A DNA stretch of 64,000 bases from Akkermansia muciniphila (lineage in GTDB: Bacteria; Verrucomicrobiota; Verrucomicrobiia; Verrucomicrobiales; Akkermansiaceae). Location of the stretch: assembly GCA_947624785.1 (NCBI GenBank), contig CANQLV010000013.1, positions 17,791-81,790 of the forward strand, written 5' to 3'. The first letter of the stretch is position 1. Each line of letters opens with the position of its first letter. Both the position numbers and the translations under genes were made by a program. Below, piece after piece: positions 28,410 to 38,932 of this stretch. The notes beneath the pieces are model-generated. The model was not told where the DNA came from and ran no database searches. It worked only from the letters and a program-made list of their open reading frames with translations.

Positions 28410-30512
28410 TTAAAGGACGCCGGATTTGACAAGCAGAGCTTCCGCGTCCGGATCACGGCCCATGAAGTCGCGGTAGAGTTCCGCGGCAGGCTTGCTGTTG
28501 CCCTTGCTGAGGATGCAGCGGCGGAAGTCGCGCCCGGTCTGCGGGTTCAGCACCCCTTCCTTCAGGAAGCGGCTGAAGGCGTCCGCTTCCAGCACTTCCG
28601 CCCATTTGTAGGAGTAGTAGCCGGAGGCATAGCCCGTGGGGTCCGCGAAGATGTGGGTCAGGCGGCGCGCCACGGAGGGACCGCGGTCCGTCATCGGCAC
28701 CCGGTAGTCCGCCAGGATGCGTTCATCCGTTTCTTCCAGCGGAGCGCCCTTGTACCGCGGCCAGTTCACGTGAAGCTCCAGGTCCAGCTTGCCGAAGCAG
28801 AGCTGGCGCATGAAGTCCGTGCCGCTCATGTAGTTGCGGGCGGCGCGCATTTTGGAGAACAGTTCGTTCGGGATTGTTGCACCCGTTTCATAGTGGGCGG
28901 CGAAGAGGTCCACGGATTCCCGCTCCCAGCACCAGTTTTCATTGATCTGGGAGGGCAGTTCCACAAAGTCCCAGGCTACGTTGGTGCCCGCCAGGGATTT
29001 CACTTCCACATCGGAAAGGAGCTGGTGCAGCAGGTGGCCGAATTCATGGAAGACGGTTTCCACCTCCCGGTGGGACAGCAGCGCGGGCTTGTCCCCCACG
29101 GGCTTGGTCATGTTGCCGACCATGAGGCCCAGATGGGGCACGCGGGGCTTGCCGCCGTGCGGGGGTTCCCCCACGCTGAGGTAGTTCATCCACGCTCCGG
29201 CGCGCTTGGAGTCCCGCGGATGCCAGTCCGCATAAAAGGAACCGAGATGTTCCCCGCTTTCCGCATCATGCAGTTCATAGAACAGGACGTCCGGGTGCCA
29301 TACTTCCACCGCGCCTTCCGGCACTTCCCCGGTTTCACCGGGTTTGAACGCCACCGTGGGGCGCGGCGTCACCGTGATGCCGTACAGGCCGGAGTAGATG
29401 GAGAAGAGGCCGTCCATCACCTTTTCCACAGAGTAGTACGGGCGCAGATCTTCCTCGTCAAAGGAGTACAACTCGCGGCGGCGTTTTTCAGACCAGTAGG
29501 CGGTTTCCCACGGGGAGAGCTTTTCCACGGGTTTTCCGGTTTTTTCCTCCTTGTACCGCCGTACGGCTTCCATGTCTTCCAGGAAGGAGGGCTTCACCTT
29601 GTCATGCAGGTCATTAATAAAGTTCAAGGCGTTGGCTCCGCTCCCGGCCATGCGGCGGGAGGTGGCGTAGTCCGCAAAGCAGCCATACCCCAGCAGATGG
29701 GCCTTTTTATCCCGCAGTTCCAGGATTTCCGCGATGAGGGCCTCGTTGTCATATTCCCCGTCCTTCCCTATGGAGCAGGAGCCTTCCCACATTTTACGGC
29801 GCAGACCGTCCGAGTCCGCAAATTGCATGACGGGCTGGAGGGAGGTGAATTTCTGCGTGAAGCGCCAGCGGGGGGCTTCTTCCGTGCCGTGGCCGCTGGC
29901 CAGGGCATCCAGGCGGGCGGCTTCCTTCGCGGAGTCCGGCAGGCCGGAGAGTTCCGCTTCATTTTCCACGATGAGTTCCCAGGCGTTGGTGGAGTCCAGC
30001 ACGTTTTCCGCGAATTTCTTGGTCTTCAGGGAGAGCCGGGCTTCTATTTCCGCATATTCCGGCTTTACCTCGTCCGGCAGGTCCGCCCCGCTTTCACGGA
30101 AGTCCGCCAGCGTTTCCTGAATGAAGCGCTGCCTGACGGGGGAGAGTTTTTTCACCCAGTCACAGGCCGCGGCGGCTTTCAGGACCGTCCAAAGGCACGG
30201 GTTCAGCGGAACGGAGGAGGAGAAGGCGACCACTTCCGGCAGCATTTCCCCGATGGCTTCCCGCTGGGCGGGTTCGTCATTGACGGAGTCCAGATGCATG
30301 ATGCGGCCCCAGCCGAGGTGCAGTTCCTCGGAGGCTTTTTCCAGAGCGCCGAAGGTGCTTTCATAGGTCAGGGAGTCCAGCGGCTGGTCGCAGATGGCCT
30401 GGATGTTCGCTTTGGCGCGGGCGATGGCTTCCGTAACGTCCGGCTTGATGGCGTCCGGCGTGAGCCGCGACCAGGAAACGAGGAAGGAGGGGTCCAGATA
30501 GGGATGGTTCAT
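28410..30512 (-). CDS. M3 family metallopeptidase (oligopeptidase A-like)
   Basis: 'ETVFHEFGHLLHQLLSDVEVKSLAGTNVAWDFVELPSQINENW' HEXXH. Confidence 0.92.
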   Translation of the reverse strand: MNHPYLDPSFLVSWSRLTPDAIKPDVTEAIARAKANIQAICDQPLDSLTYESTFGALEKASEELHLGWGRIMHLDSVNDEPAQREAIGEMLPEVVAFSSSVPLNPCLWTVLKAAAACDWVKKLSPVRQRFIQETLADFRESGADLPDEVKPEYAEIEARLSLKTKKFAENVLDSTNAWELIVENEAELSGLPDSAKEAARLDALASGHGTEEAPRWRFTQKFTSLQPVMQFADSDGLRRKMWEGSCSIGKDGEYDNEALIAEILELRDKKAHLLGYGCFADYATSRRMAGSGANALNFINDLHDKVKPSFLEDMEAVRRYKEEKTGKPVEKLSPWETAYWSEKRRRELYSFDEEDLRPYYSVEKVMDGLFSIYSGLYGITVTPRPTVAFKPGETGEVPEGAVEVWHPDVLFYELHDAESGEHLGSFYADWHPRDSKRAGAWMNYLSVGEPPHGGKPRVPHLGLMVGNMTKPVGDKPALLSHREVETVFHEFGHLLHQLLSDVEVKSLAGTNVAWDFVELPSQINENWCWERESVDLFAAHYETGATIPNELFSKMRAARNYMSGTDFMRQLCFGKLDLELHVNWPRYKGAPLEETDERILADYRVPMTDRGPSVARRLTHIFADPTGYASGYYSYKWAEVLEADAFSRFLKEGVLNPQTGRDFRRCILSKGNSKPAAELYRDFMGRDPDAEALLVKSGVL

Positions 30513-30660
30513 GTTGCTTGATGTATTTGTTATTGAAAATGAAGATGGCCTTATTCCGGGAATACAGGAGTTCATGGGAGCTCCGGCCTTCCCTGCGGCG
30601 GCCATGAAAAGATGAAGTTTACCATGTTTTAGGAGAATCCGGAGGAGCGGCGTTTGCCTG

Positions 30661-31215
30661 TTAAATATTTTTAATGAATGCCGCGGGGTTCCCGCCTACC
30701 AGGGTATGCGGACCGACATCCTTCGTTACGACGGAGCCGGCGCCTACGACAGCCCCTTCACCCACCGTGACGCCGGGACAGAGAACCGCCCTGGAACAGA
30801 TCCACGCCCCTTTTTTTATCACTACAGGCTTATTTTTCAAGATGAACAAGTTGCCGGCATCATGATTGGACGTCAGTATGGAGACCTGCGGCCCGATCAG
30901 CACGTCATCTTCTATCGTGACGCTTCCCGCGGCCATCACGTCCAGGCCTTCGTTGATGAATACGCGCTCGCCCACCGAGACGCAGTGTCCGCGGTCAATC
31001 TGGAAGGGGGGAGAGATGTTGGAGGATTCCGGGAACCTGCCCTCAAAGAGTTCATTCACGAGTGCCCGCACTTCCCCGTCAAACGGTGGGAGCGAATTGA
31101 TTTTCTGGCAAAGCGTGCGGCTTCTCACCGTTTCCGGCCACAGTATTTCCTTGAATTCCCTGGATTCCCGGGTGTTGATCGGTTCTCCGTTTTTCAGTCT
31201 TTCGTAAATATCCAT
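30661..31215 (-). CDS. sugar O-acetyltransferase, left-handed beta-helix (Maa/LacA family)
   Basis: 'MDIYERLKNGEP', hexapeptide repeats, 'GVTVGEGAVVGAGSVVTKDVGPHTLVGGNPAAFIKNI'. Confidence 0.88.
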   Translation of the reverse strand: MDIYERLKNGEPINTRESREFKEILWPETVRSRTLCQKINSLPPFDGEVRALVNELFEGRFPESSNISPPFQIDRGHCVSVGERVFINEGLDVMAAGSVTIEDDVLIGPQVSILTSNHDAGNLFILKNKPVVIKKGAWICSRAVLCPGVTVGEGAVVGAGSVVTKDVGPHTLVGGNPAAFIKNI

Positions 31216-31320
31216 GTTGTTCGCCTTTCCAAAGCTTTTATTCATCCCAGTCCCTTTCCCGTCTGCCGGGGACGGAGTCTCCAGTCCGTTCCATGAGAAA
31301 CGGCAGGATGGCAGGAGGGG

Positions 31321-32934
31321 TTATTTTCCGGCGGCGCGGGCCTGTTTCAGCGTGTCCAGCACTCCGGCATGGTTCGGGAAGCGTTTGAGCGCCTGTTCGC
31401 ACATGTCCGCGCATTCCCGGTATTTCCCGGCCTTCAGATAGGCACGGGCCAGCTTCCATTCCGCGGGGTACGGCACCACGGGGGGCAGCAGCAGGGAGGA
31501 GAAGCGCTGGCTCCCGATGGCCTCGGACATCCAGACGTTGGCGGAGTCCGGGAACATGAGGGAGCGGATTTCAGAGGAATACAGGCTTCCCATCTGGAGG
31601 CAGCGCGCCCAGTAGGAGACGCTCATCTGCCGCCGGGCGGCGTCCGCGCCGTCCATGAGCAGGCGCAGGACGCCGGACAGTTTGTCAAAGGCGGACGCCA
31701 CGGCGCCCGGCCTGCCCTGCCTGGCAGAGTAACAAGCGCCCATGTATTGGGCGACCACCGCCGCCATGCCGTTGCTCAAGTCCGGAAATCCCTTGGGCAG
31801 CGGCCCCGGAGAAGCCTTGAGCACAAGGGCCTGCGCGGGCAGGTCAGGCCGGGCCAGCATCAGGCGCGCGGGCAGTGTCCTGGCCTCCCATAGTTGCAGG
31901 AGGGTGCCGGGGGCCAGCGGATGCTTTTTGTCCAGGGGAACGGAGGCGGCGCGGGCGGCGACGGCGTTCGCCTGCCTGTAACGTCCGGCGCAGAATTCGG
32001 AAACGGCCCGGTAAAGGATGGAGCGGAACCAGGCGTCATCCAGCGCGGGGGGCACGTTTTCCGCCTTTTCCCAGGCCAGGCACAGGTTTTCAGAGTCCTT
32101 GAAGGCGGCGCATGCCCCTTCATAGTCTCCCGTGCGGAACAGGCAATGGCCCAGCAGATGATGGGCGGACGCGGAGAAGGGGTTGGCGGCCACGGCCCTG
32201 CGGGCGGTTTCCACCGTTTCCGGGGAAATGACGGGAGCCACTTCCTCCAGCAGGGCGCGCATGAACAGGGCGGCCTGGGAGCCGGGGCGTTCTTCCAGGA
32301 CGGCGTCCACCACGCGGACGGCCTCCTTCTGCCCCTCTCCGGGGTTGCCCTGCCCGTCAAAGCCGTCCCGCAGGAGCATGGCGTAAAAGAGGGGGGCGTA
32401 AGGGTCGCGCTTCCAGGTGGAGCAGATGGTTTTCCACGCTTCCTGCGCCTTCACGGGGCCGTTCATCAGCAGCACGGCCAGGGCGTCCGCATAGGCGCGT
32501 TCCTGTTCCGGACAGTCCGGACGCAGCGCCAGCTCCTTCATGCGCTTCATGGAATGGACGCGCTGGTCCTGAAAGGCGGGTCCGGCGCCCATCAGGCTCA
32601 TGCACCTGCCCCAGTGGGCCATGAGGCAGTCCGGGTCCAGACGGAGAGCGGCGTCAAATTTAAGGAAAGCCCGCATGTCCCCGAAGGTGAGCAGATGCGT
32701 CATCCCCTCCAGCACCAGCATTTGCGCGGAGGGAGAGGAGGAGCCCACCATCATCGGCTCCACGCCGGGCGGCAGCACGGCAGGCTGTGCCGGAACGCCG
32801 GCGCGGAAGACGGCCTCCCGCCAGCCGTTCAGGGACGGACTGCTCATCCAGTACCCGTGTTCCCCGCCCCCAGCGGCGGAACAGCATCCCGCCATGGCGG
32901 CGGCCAGCAGGATATGGCGGAAAGAGGCGTTCAT
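31321..32934 (-). CDS. secreted TPR-type protein
   Basis: signal peptide; 'FLKFDAALRLDPDCLMAHWGRCMSLMGAGP', 'HHLLGHCLFRTGDYEGACAAFKDSE'. Confidence 0.7.
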   Translation of the reverse strand: MNASFRHILLAAAMAGCCSAAGGGEHGYWMSSPSLNGWREAVFRAGVPAQPAVLPPGVEPMMVGSSSPSAQMLVLEGMTHLLTFGDMRAFLKFDAALRLDPDCLMAHWGRCMSLMGAGPAFQDQRVHSMKRMKELALRPDCPEQERAYADALAVLLMNGPVKAQEAWKTICSTWKRDPYAPLFYAMLLRDGFDGQGNPGEGQKEAVRVVDAVLEERPGSQAALFMRALLEEVAPVISPETVETARRAVAANPFSASAHHLLGHCLFRTGDYEGACAAFKDSENLCLAWEKAENVPPALDDAWFRSILYRAVSEFCAGRYRQANAVAARAASVPLDKKHPLAPGTLLQLWEARTLPARLMLARPDLPAQALVLKASPGPLPKGFPDLSNGMAAVVAQYMGACYSARQGRPGAVASAFDKLSGVLRLLMDGADAARRQMSVSYWARCLQMGSLYSSEIRSLMFPDSANVWMSEAIGSQRFSSLLLPPVVPYPAEWKLARAYLKAGKYRECADMCEQALKRFPNHAGVLDTLKQARAAGK

Positions 32935-32947
32935 ACGGAAGAAACGG

Positions 32948-34705
32948 TTACATCCTGTCCGGAAGCTGGATGCCCAGCAGGCCCAGCCCGTGCTTGAGGG
33001 TGCGGGCCGTCAGCTCGCACAGGGCCAGGCGGGAGTGCCGCACCGCCCCTTCCGATTTCAGGACCGGGCACGCCTCATAGAAGGAGTGGAAGGCCCGGGC
33101 CAGGTCAAAAAGGTAGGCGGCCAGCACGTTCGGGCGGCAGTCGTCCAGCACCTGGGGCACCACTTCCCCGTAGCGGGCCAGGAGCCGCGCCAGATGGATT
33201 TCCGCATCTTCCGAAAGCCGGATGGGAGCGGACCAGTCCAGCGGGCTGCCGTCCAGCTTGCGGAAGATGGAACGGACGCGCACGTAGGAGTTCTGGAGGT
33301 ACGGGGCCGTGTCCCCCTGGAGGGCCAGCATCTTGTCCCAGTTGAAGACGTAATCCGTCATGCGGTTCTGGGAAAGCTCCGCAAATTTTACGGCGCCTAT
33401 GCCCACGACTTCCGCCACGCGCTTCTTTTCCTCCTCCGGCATGTCCGGGCTTTTTTCCTCCACCACGCGGGCGGCGCGTTCAATGGCTTCATCCAGCACG
33501 TCCTGGAGGGAAACGGTGTCCCCGGAACGCGTCTTGAACGGCTTGCGGTCGTCCCCCAGGATGGAGCCGAAGGCGATGTGGCGGTAATCACCGTCCATGC
33601 CGCGGCGGCGCTGCGTGGAAAAAATCTGCCGGAAATGCAGGGCTTGCGGAGCGCCCACCACATACCAGATGGAATCCGCCCCCCACGTCCTGATGCGGTG
33701 GTCCAGCGTCGCGAGGTCCGTCGTGGCGTACAGGAAGCCGCCGTCCGCCTTCCGGATGATGCAGGGGTTGGCGCGCCATTCCCCCTTGTCCTGCACGAGG
33801 AAGGGGTCTTCACCAGGCGGCACGGAGCCGTCGGAGAATACGCAGATGGCGCCGTCGCTTTCCCGGGCCATTCCGGCGGCGATCATGCCGTCCACCAGCG
33901 GAGCCAGGGCGTCGTTGTAAAAGCTTTCCCCCAGCCAGTAGTCAAAGTGGATGTCAAGCTGGTCGTAGATTTTGGAAAGGCCGGATTTGGAGACCTCCAC
34001 GCAGCGTTTCCAGATCGCCAGGTTTTCCGCGTCCCCGGCCTGGAGCTTCACCAGCTCCGCCTTGCAGGTGTCCAGCAGTTCCGGCTTTTCCCTGCACATC
34101 AGGTTCACGTCCTTGTACACCCGCAGCAGCTCGTCAATGGGGTTGGCCTCCAGGGCCTGTTCGTCCAGAATGTTCTTCCAGCCCCAAAGGATCATGCCGA
34201 ACTGGGTGCCCCAGTCCCCGATGTGGTTGTCCGTAATCACGTTGTGCCCCACGAAACGGGCCACGCGGGAGAGGGCGTCCCCGATGATGGTGGAGCGGAT
34301 GTGGCCCACATGCATCGGCTTGGCGACGTTGGGCGCGGAAAAGTCAATGACGATGGTTTTGGGGTCTTGCACTTTTTCCACCCCCAGCCGGCCGTCCGCC
34401 AGCATGGACAGCAGCCGCGCGGCGTAAAATTCCGGCCTGATGCGGAAGTTGATGAAGCCGGGTCCGGCAATTTCCAGGGAACAGACGCCGTCCTGCCCCA
34501 TCCGGTCCACTACCTGCTGAGCGAGCGCGCGGGGGTTCGTGCGGCACCGCTTGGCAAGCACCATGGCGGCGTTGCTCTGGTAGTCCCCGAACCGCAAATC
34601 CGCGGAGGGCGTCACCGAGGCGCGAAAATCAGCGGGAAGCTCCTCCCCCAACACCGCCTTCAACGCGGCAGACAACTTTTCTTCAAGAATTCCGGGTATG
34701 GTCAT
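32948..34705 (-). CDS. argS: arginyl-tRNA synthetase
   Basis: 'FSAPNVAKPMHVGHIRSTIIGDALSRVARFVGHNV', C-terminal 'PVLKSEGAVRHSRLALCELTARTLKHGLGLLGIQLPDRM'. Confidence 0.95.
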   Translation of the reverse strand: MTIPGILEEKLSAALKAVLGEELPADFRASVTPSADLRFGDYQSNAAMVLAKRCRTNPRALAQQVVDRMGQDGVCSLEIAGPGFINFRIRPEFYAARLLSMLADGRLGVEKVQDPKTIVIDFSAPNVAKPMHVGHIRSTIIGDALSRVARFVGHNVITDNHIGDWGTQFGMILWGWKNILDEQALEANPIDELLRVYKDVNLMCREKPELLDTCKAELVKLQAGDAENLAIWKRCVEVSKSGLSKIYDQLDIHFDYWLGESFYNDALAPLVDGMIAAGMARESDGAICVFSDGSVPPGEDPFLVQDKGEWRANPCIIRKADGGFLYATTDLATLDHRIRTWGADSIWYVVGAPQALHFRQIFSTQRRRGMDGDYRHIAFGSILGDDRKPFKTRSGDTVSLQDVLDEAIERAARVVEEKSPDMPEEEKKRVAEVVGIGAVKFAELSQNRMTDYVFNWDKMLALQGDTAPYLQNSYVRVRSIFRKLDGSPLDWSAPIRLSEDAEIHLARLLARYGEVVPQVLDDCRPNVLAAYLFDLARAFHSFYEACPVLKSEGAVRHSRLALCELTARTLKHGLGLLGIQLPDRM

Positions 34706-34869
34706 GTCTGCCCAGATGAACGGACATTCCACCGCCGTAGTCAAGGCGCAACTGTCATGAAGACATACCTTTTCCGGTAAAAACAACAGGACGGAGATTC
34801 CATCCCCGTCCCTCTTGGCGAACCGGGCGTCCAGCACCCGAATCCGCCATTTCCGTCAGCAGGCCTTTC

Positions 34870-35013
34870 CTAGAAGGACCGCATTCTGGAAGATTTCAGC
34901 CATGCTTCCAGTTTCTTGGAGGCCCTGGCCTCTTTTTCCCGTTTCTTTTCCGGCACGGACTTTCCGGAGAAAGCCTTCGCCAGAACCAATGCCAGTTTTC
35001 TTTTCATTTTCAT
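34870..35013 (-). CDS. small basic protein, 47 aa (MKMKRKLALVLAKAFSGKSVPEKKREKEARASKKLEAWLKSSRMRSF)
   Basis: hand-translated minus-strand ORF below the length cut-off of the ORF track; lies between argS and a BamE-like gene. Confidence 0.35.
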   Translation of the reverse strand: MKMKRKLALVLAKAFSGKSVPEKKREKEARASKKLEAWLKSSRMRSF

Positions 35014-35186
35014 TCTATTTTTCTATAGGGTTTGCTCCACCGGGAGCGGACGAATTCAGGAAGAATCCCTGCCGTCTCCCTTCGGGGAACGCCGCCTGCT
35101 TACTGTAAGCAGTAAGTTTAGTCCAATAGAAAAAAACAATTCCTTGTCATACCTGATACAATAAGACATGAAAAGAACGCAATGCT

Positions 35187-35711
35187 TTAATCAAGAGACT
35201 TTTCCAGAAGCATTGCCTCCTTGGCGGCGTCCGGATCAAAGGGGCGGCCTATTTTTTTCATCTCCGCTTCCACGCGCCGGTGTGACGAATCGTCCTCAAT
35301 CATGCCGTCCAGAGTGCGTTTCAGGGAGGCCAGGTTGGACGTATACAGCTTCTGCCGCCCCTCCGAGCGGGAGGCCAGGATGCCCCGCCGGTCAAACAGG
35401 GCCAGCACCGTATAAACGTCTCCGTTTTTACCGCCGGCGATCAGGTTGACGCCAAAGAGGGGAATATTGCCCAAAACATCATTCTTGGCCTTCCGGTAGC
35501 GGAAGGTCCACAATACGCCGTTTCTCATGGTCACCACGTCGGAGGGCTGCCCCAGCGCGTCGTAAACGTCCGCCTTGGAGGATTTTCCCGGAACCAGGGT
35601 ACCGTATACCGCAGGAGACGCCACGGATTTGTTGCCGTATGTGACGGAACAGGCGGCCAGGGCCAGGCAAAGGGCTCCCAGGAAGGGCAAGAGGACATAA
35701 CGCATCTGCAT
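35187..35711 (-). CDS. SmpA/OmlA (BamE)-like lipoprotein
   Basis: lipobox 'LALAAC'; 'VPGKSSKADVYDALGQPSDVVTMRNGVLWTFRY'. Confidence 0.65.
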   Translation of the reverse strand: MQMRYVLLPFLGALCLALAACSVTYGNKSVASPAVYGTLVPGKSSKADVYDALGQPSDVVTMRNGVLWTFRYRKAKNDVLGNIPLFGVNLIAGGKNGDVYTVLALFDRRGILASRSEGRQKLYTSNLASLKRTLDGMIEDDSSHRRVEAEMKKIGRPFDPDAAKEAMLLEKSLD

Positions 35712-35820
35712 GGGGGAAAGGTACGTGGCCCGGATTCCAAGTCAATCCCGCAGCCCATCATTTCCCGTGGATGCACTGGAAAGGCCGCCCCGGGAAGAAG
35801 CTCCCGCCCGGAGGCCACCC

Positions 35821-36675
35821 CTACTTCTCGCCGAAATCATATTTCTCCGTCTTCCACAAGAACATGCGCCGGTACAGGTGGTATTCCGTCACGCAGAGGA
35901 CGGGCATGCCGATGATTCCGATGAAGGGAAGCAGCCGGAACAGGTGGCGGCACAGGAAAAGCACCACCATCAGGAAACTTTCCCTGAATACGGTCATGTA
36001 CAGGGAATACGGGTTGATGAGCGTCCTCTTGTACAGGGAGGAGGCCAGCAGCGGCCCCAGGATGGGAATGACCCCCAGCACGACCACGGCCGCGAAGGTC
36101 CAGCCCCTGCGGCGGCCCACATACGCATCATACCGGTCCACGGATTGTTCACCCTGGAGCACCGCCTTTCCGCAGGCGGGGCAGCGCTGGTTCAGCGTAG
36201 GCTCATGGAGCGGCTGGCCGCAGTAGAAGCACCGCCGGTAGCTGCGGAGGACTTCCTCATGCCTTTTCCATCCGGTGGACGGAATCACGGTGCGCAGCCT
36301 GGAATAACCGATCCAGTTCAGGGCGCGGGGAGAAGGGTTGGGCGTGCCGCACTTGGGGCAGTGCAGGCCGCACGGGTACATCATGGTGCCGCATTTGGAG
36401 CAGAAAATGCGGTGGTCGTATTCCCGGCGGCGGCAAAAGAGGTAGTAGGCCCCCAGGGCCAGGCCGCCCAGCAGACCCAGCGCGATCACCACCCACGGAT
36501 ACAGCAGGGAGTAGGCCACCAGGTATTCCGTCCAGGAGTGGTCGGACTGGTGCATGAGGGATTCCGGCCCGATGGGGTTCTGCGCCACGTCCGGAAGGCC
36601 GCTCACATATTTTTCACCCATGTCCCTCAGCGGCCCCGCGGGGAGCCATTGTTGTATGGGAATGGGTTCTCTCAT
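35821..36675 (-). CDS. membrane protein with two zinc-ribbon motifs
   Basis: 'CSKCGTMMYPCGLHCPKCGTPNP' and 'CFYCGQPLHEPTLNQRCPACGKAV' plus TM segments. Confidence 0.75.
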   Translation of the reverse strand: MREPIPIQQWLPAGPLRDMGEKYVSGLPDVAQNPIGPESLMHQSDHSWTEYLVAYSLLYPWVVIALGLLGGLALGAYYLFCRRREYDHRIFCSKCGTMMYPCGLHCPKCGTPNPSPRALNWIGYSRLRTVIPSTGWKRHEEVLRSYRRCFYCGQPLHEPTLNQRCPACGKAVLQGEQSVDRYDAYVGRRRGWTFAAVVVLGVIPILGPLLASSLYKRTLINPYSLYMTVFRESFLMVVLFLCRHLFRLLPFIGIIGMPVLCVTEYHLYRRMFLWKTEKYDFGEK

Positions 36676-36868
36676 GGTTTGGCATGCATGCAGGGTTCAC
36701 AATACAGACAGGATTTCCCCCCGGTTTCCGTCAAAAAAGCCTGTGTCATCCAGCATACGGCGTCCCCGGCGGAATAGGGAGGGGAAAGTGGGCCATGGAC
36801 GGGAATTTCCGCAGGGAACGTGGAAGAGGCCCTTTTCATCCGGGGCTTTTCCGTGTAATATCCCCGCC

Positions 36869-37369
36869 ATGCCAACACTCCGCCAAGCCGCCAAGGACGA
36901 CATCATGCTGATTCATGAACTGGCCCTCCAGGCTTTTCCGGCCACTTACCGGGACCTCCTTTCCCGGGAGCAGATGGATTTCATGATGGACTGGATGTAT
37001 TCCCCCGCCAATCTGGAGAAGCAGATGGAGGAAGGGCATGTGTATTTCATCGCCTCCCACGAGGGGGAGGACTGCGGCTACCTGTCCGTCCAGCCGGAAG
37101 GCCCCGGCATTTTCCATTTGCAGAAAATTTATGTTCTGCCCGGCTTCCAGGGGCTGCACATCGGCAGCTACCTGTTCCGCCAGGCCATCAGCTACATCAG
37201 GAGCATCCATCCGGAACCGTGCCTGATGCGCCTGAACGTGAACCGCTACAATACCCGGGCGGTGGAGTTCTACCGGCGCATGGGGATGCGGGAACTGGAA
37301 CGCGGGGATTTCCACATCGGCCACGGGTATTACATGACGGATTACATCATGGGGCTGGATATTGCCTGA
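36869..37369 (+). CDS. GNAT family N-acetyltransferase
   Basis: 'LQKIYVLPGFQGLHIGSYLFRQAISYI', 'LNVNRYNTRAVEFYRRMGM'. Confidence 0.88.
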   Translation: MPTLRQAAKDDIMLIHELALQAFPATYRDLLSREQMDFMMDWMYSPANLEKQMEEGHVYFIASHEGEDCGYLSVQPEGPGIFHLQKIYVLPGFQGLHIGSYLFRQAISYIRSIHPEPCLMRLNVNRYNTRAVEFYRRMGMRELERGDFHIGHGYYMTDYIMGLDIA

Positions 37370-37519
37370 AGCGTTTTCCCGCGTGAACGGGCCGCCGGGC
37401 TTCCCCGGACCGGAGGTCCGCAGCCCGTCGCGCAGGAACAGGCGGGACAGCCGGAGAGGGGTCCGCGGGCGCGCGCTTCCTTCTTGACACTCAATGCGGG
37501 ATTCTGCATCATCCATCCT

Positions 37520-38530
37520 ATGAAACCCTTTACCGCCCTCATTCTGTCCGGCTCCGTTGCCGCCATGACGGTCCCGGCTTTCCTCCACGCGGCAGAGAAC
37601 GGCAACGGCGCCAAAGTCACCTACCCATCCTTTGACGAAGGCAGCCACCTCCACGGGCCGAAAGTCAAGGCTTCCGACCTGAAGGGGAAGGTGGTGTTTT
37701 TTGAGTACTGGGGGATCAACTGCCCTCCCTGCATCGCCAGCATGCCGCATTTGCAGGAATTGCAGGACAAATTCCAGTCCAAGGGTTTCACCGTGGTTGG
37801 CAGCCACCGCCAGGGGCTGACCCCCAGGGTGAAGCAGTTCCTGGAGGAAAAGAAGATTACCTTCCCCGTCTATCAGGGGCTGGATATTCCGGCGGCCTCC
37901 TGCCCGGGCGGCCTGCCGCATGCGGTGCTGATCGGGGCCAACGGGAAGGTGGTGGCCAAGGGGCATCCCACCCAGCTTTACGACCTGGTGAAAAAGGAGG
38001 TGATGAAGGTGGAACGCGGCCTTCCCATCCTGGAAGGCGTGGAGCTGGACAAGTACAAGTCCCTCTCCAAGACAGTCGTTTCCAACGGCAGCAACATCGA
38101 GTCCAAGATCACGCCCCTGCGGAAGAAAACGGATGACGAGGAGGCCCAGGCCGTCTGCGCCGCTTTTGACGAATGGCTGGGAGACGCCAAGGACATGGTG
38201 CAGGCCCAGATCCAGTCCAACCCGCTGGAAGCGGTGGCGGCCATCACGCGCCTCAAGACGGCGGTCCCCTCCGTCAAGGAGTTCGACGAACCCCTGGCGA
38301 CCCTGAAGGCGAACAAGGACCTGCCGAAGCTGGCCGACCTGAACAAGAAGATTTCCGCCCTGGAACAGCGCAAGGCGAAAGGGCGAAAGGTATCCGAGTC
38401 CGACCTCAAATCCCTGACGCAGGCCGTGGACAAGTTTACGGAGTCCGACAACGAAGCCACTCAGACCGTTGCCGCCAATCTGAAGAAGAGCCTTTCCTCC
38501 CTGGCCGTGCCGGAAGCTCCCGAGAAATAG
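37520..38530 (+). CDS. secreted TlpA-like thioredoxin-fold protein
   Basis: 'KGKVVFFEYWGINCPPCIASMPHLQELQDKF' (CPPC), signal peptide. Confidence 0.85.
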   Translation: MKPFTALILSGSVAAMTVPAFLHAAENGNGAKVTYPSFDEGSHLHGPKVKASDLKGKVVFFEYWGINCPPCIASMPHLQELQDKFQSKGFTVVGSHRQGLTPRVKQFLEEKKITFPVYQGLDIPAASCPGGLPHAVLIGANGKVVAKGHPTQLYDLVKKEVMKVERGLPILEGVELDKYKSLSKTVVSNGSNIESKITPLRKKTDDEEAQAVCAAFDEWLGDAKDMVQAQIQSNPLEAVAAITRLKTAVPSVKEFDEPLATLKANKDLPKLADLNKKISALEQRKAKGRKVSESDLKSLTQAVDKFTESDNEATQTVAANLKKSLSSLAVPEAPEK

Positions 38531-38564
38531 CCCTTTCCGCCAAACGGCCATCCCTTCTTCCCCG

Positions 38565-38597
38565 GCAGGCGTCTACGGACGCCTGCTTCTTTTTTCT
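38565..38597 (+). terminator. rho-independent terminator
   Basis: gcaggcgtc-tac-ggacgcctgc-ttcttttttct. Confidence 0.75.
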
Positions 38598-38932
38598 CCA
38601 GACGTTTTTTTCTTCTTCCCCGCCAGAACCTCCGGAGCCGCCAGAACGGAACACGTCTCCCTGACCAAGGAGGAGAGAGCCCGGTCATTATCCAGTTCCG
38701 TCATCAGGAAATGCGGCCTTGCGCCGGGATAGGGGCTGCCTTGTTCCTGCCGCGGCAGCATGTTCAGACCCGGTTCCGTGATCTTGACATATAATTGGTT
38801 GTCACATACCAGTCCGAAAAACTTCCGGTCACAGTACAGGCCGTATTCCCCAAACATTTTTTTGAAGGATATATCCCCGGCATGCCGGAGCTGGAAACAG
38901 ATATATTCTACAACATCCGGGGAAGAGGCCAT
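38573..38932 (-). CDS. TfoX/Sxy N-terminal domain protein
   Basis: 'FQLRHAGDISFKKMFGEYGLYCDRKFFGLVCDNQLYVKITEPG'. Confidence 0.82.
   Translation of the reverse strand: MASSPDVVEYICFQLRHAGDISFKKMFGEYGLYCDRKFFGLVCDNQLYVKITEPGLNMLPRQEQGSPYPGARPHFLMTELDNDRALSSLVRETCSVLAAPEVLAGKKKKTSGEKRSRRP

Noticed and set aside
27801-30521. 906-aa plus-strand ORF
   Set aside because: Antisense shadow over the Gfo/Idh/MocA and M3 peptidase genes.
32600-34780. 726-aa plus-strand ORF
   Set aside because: Antisense shadow of argS and the TPR gene.
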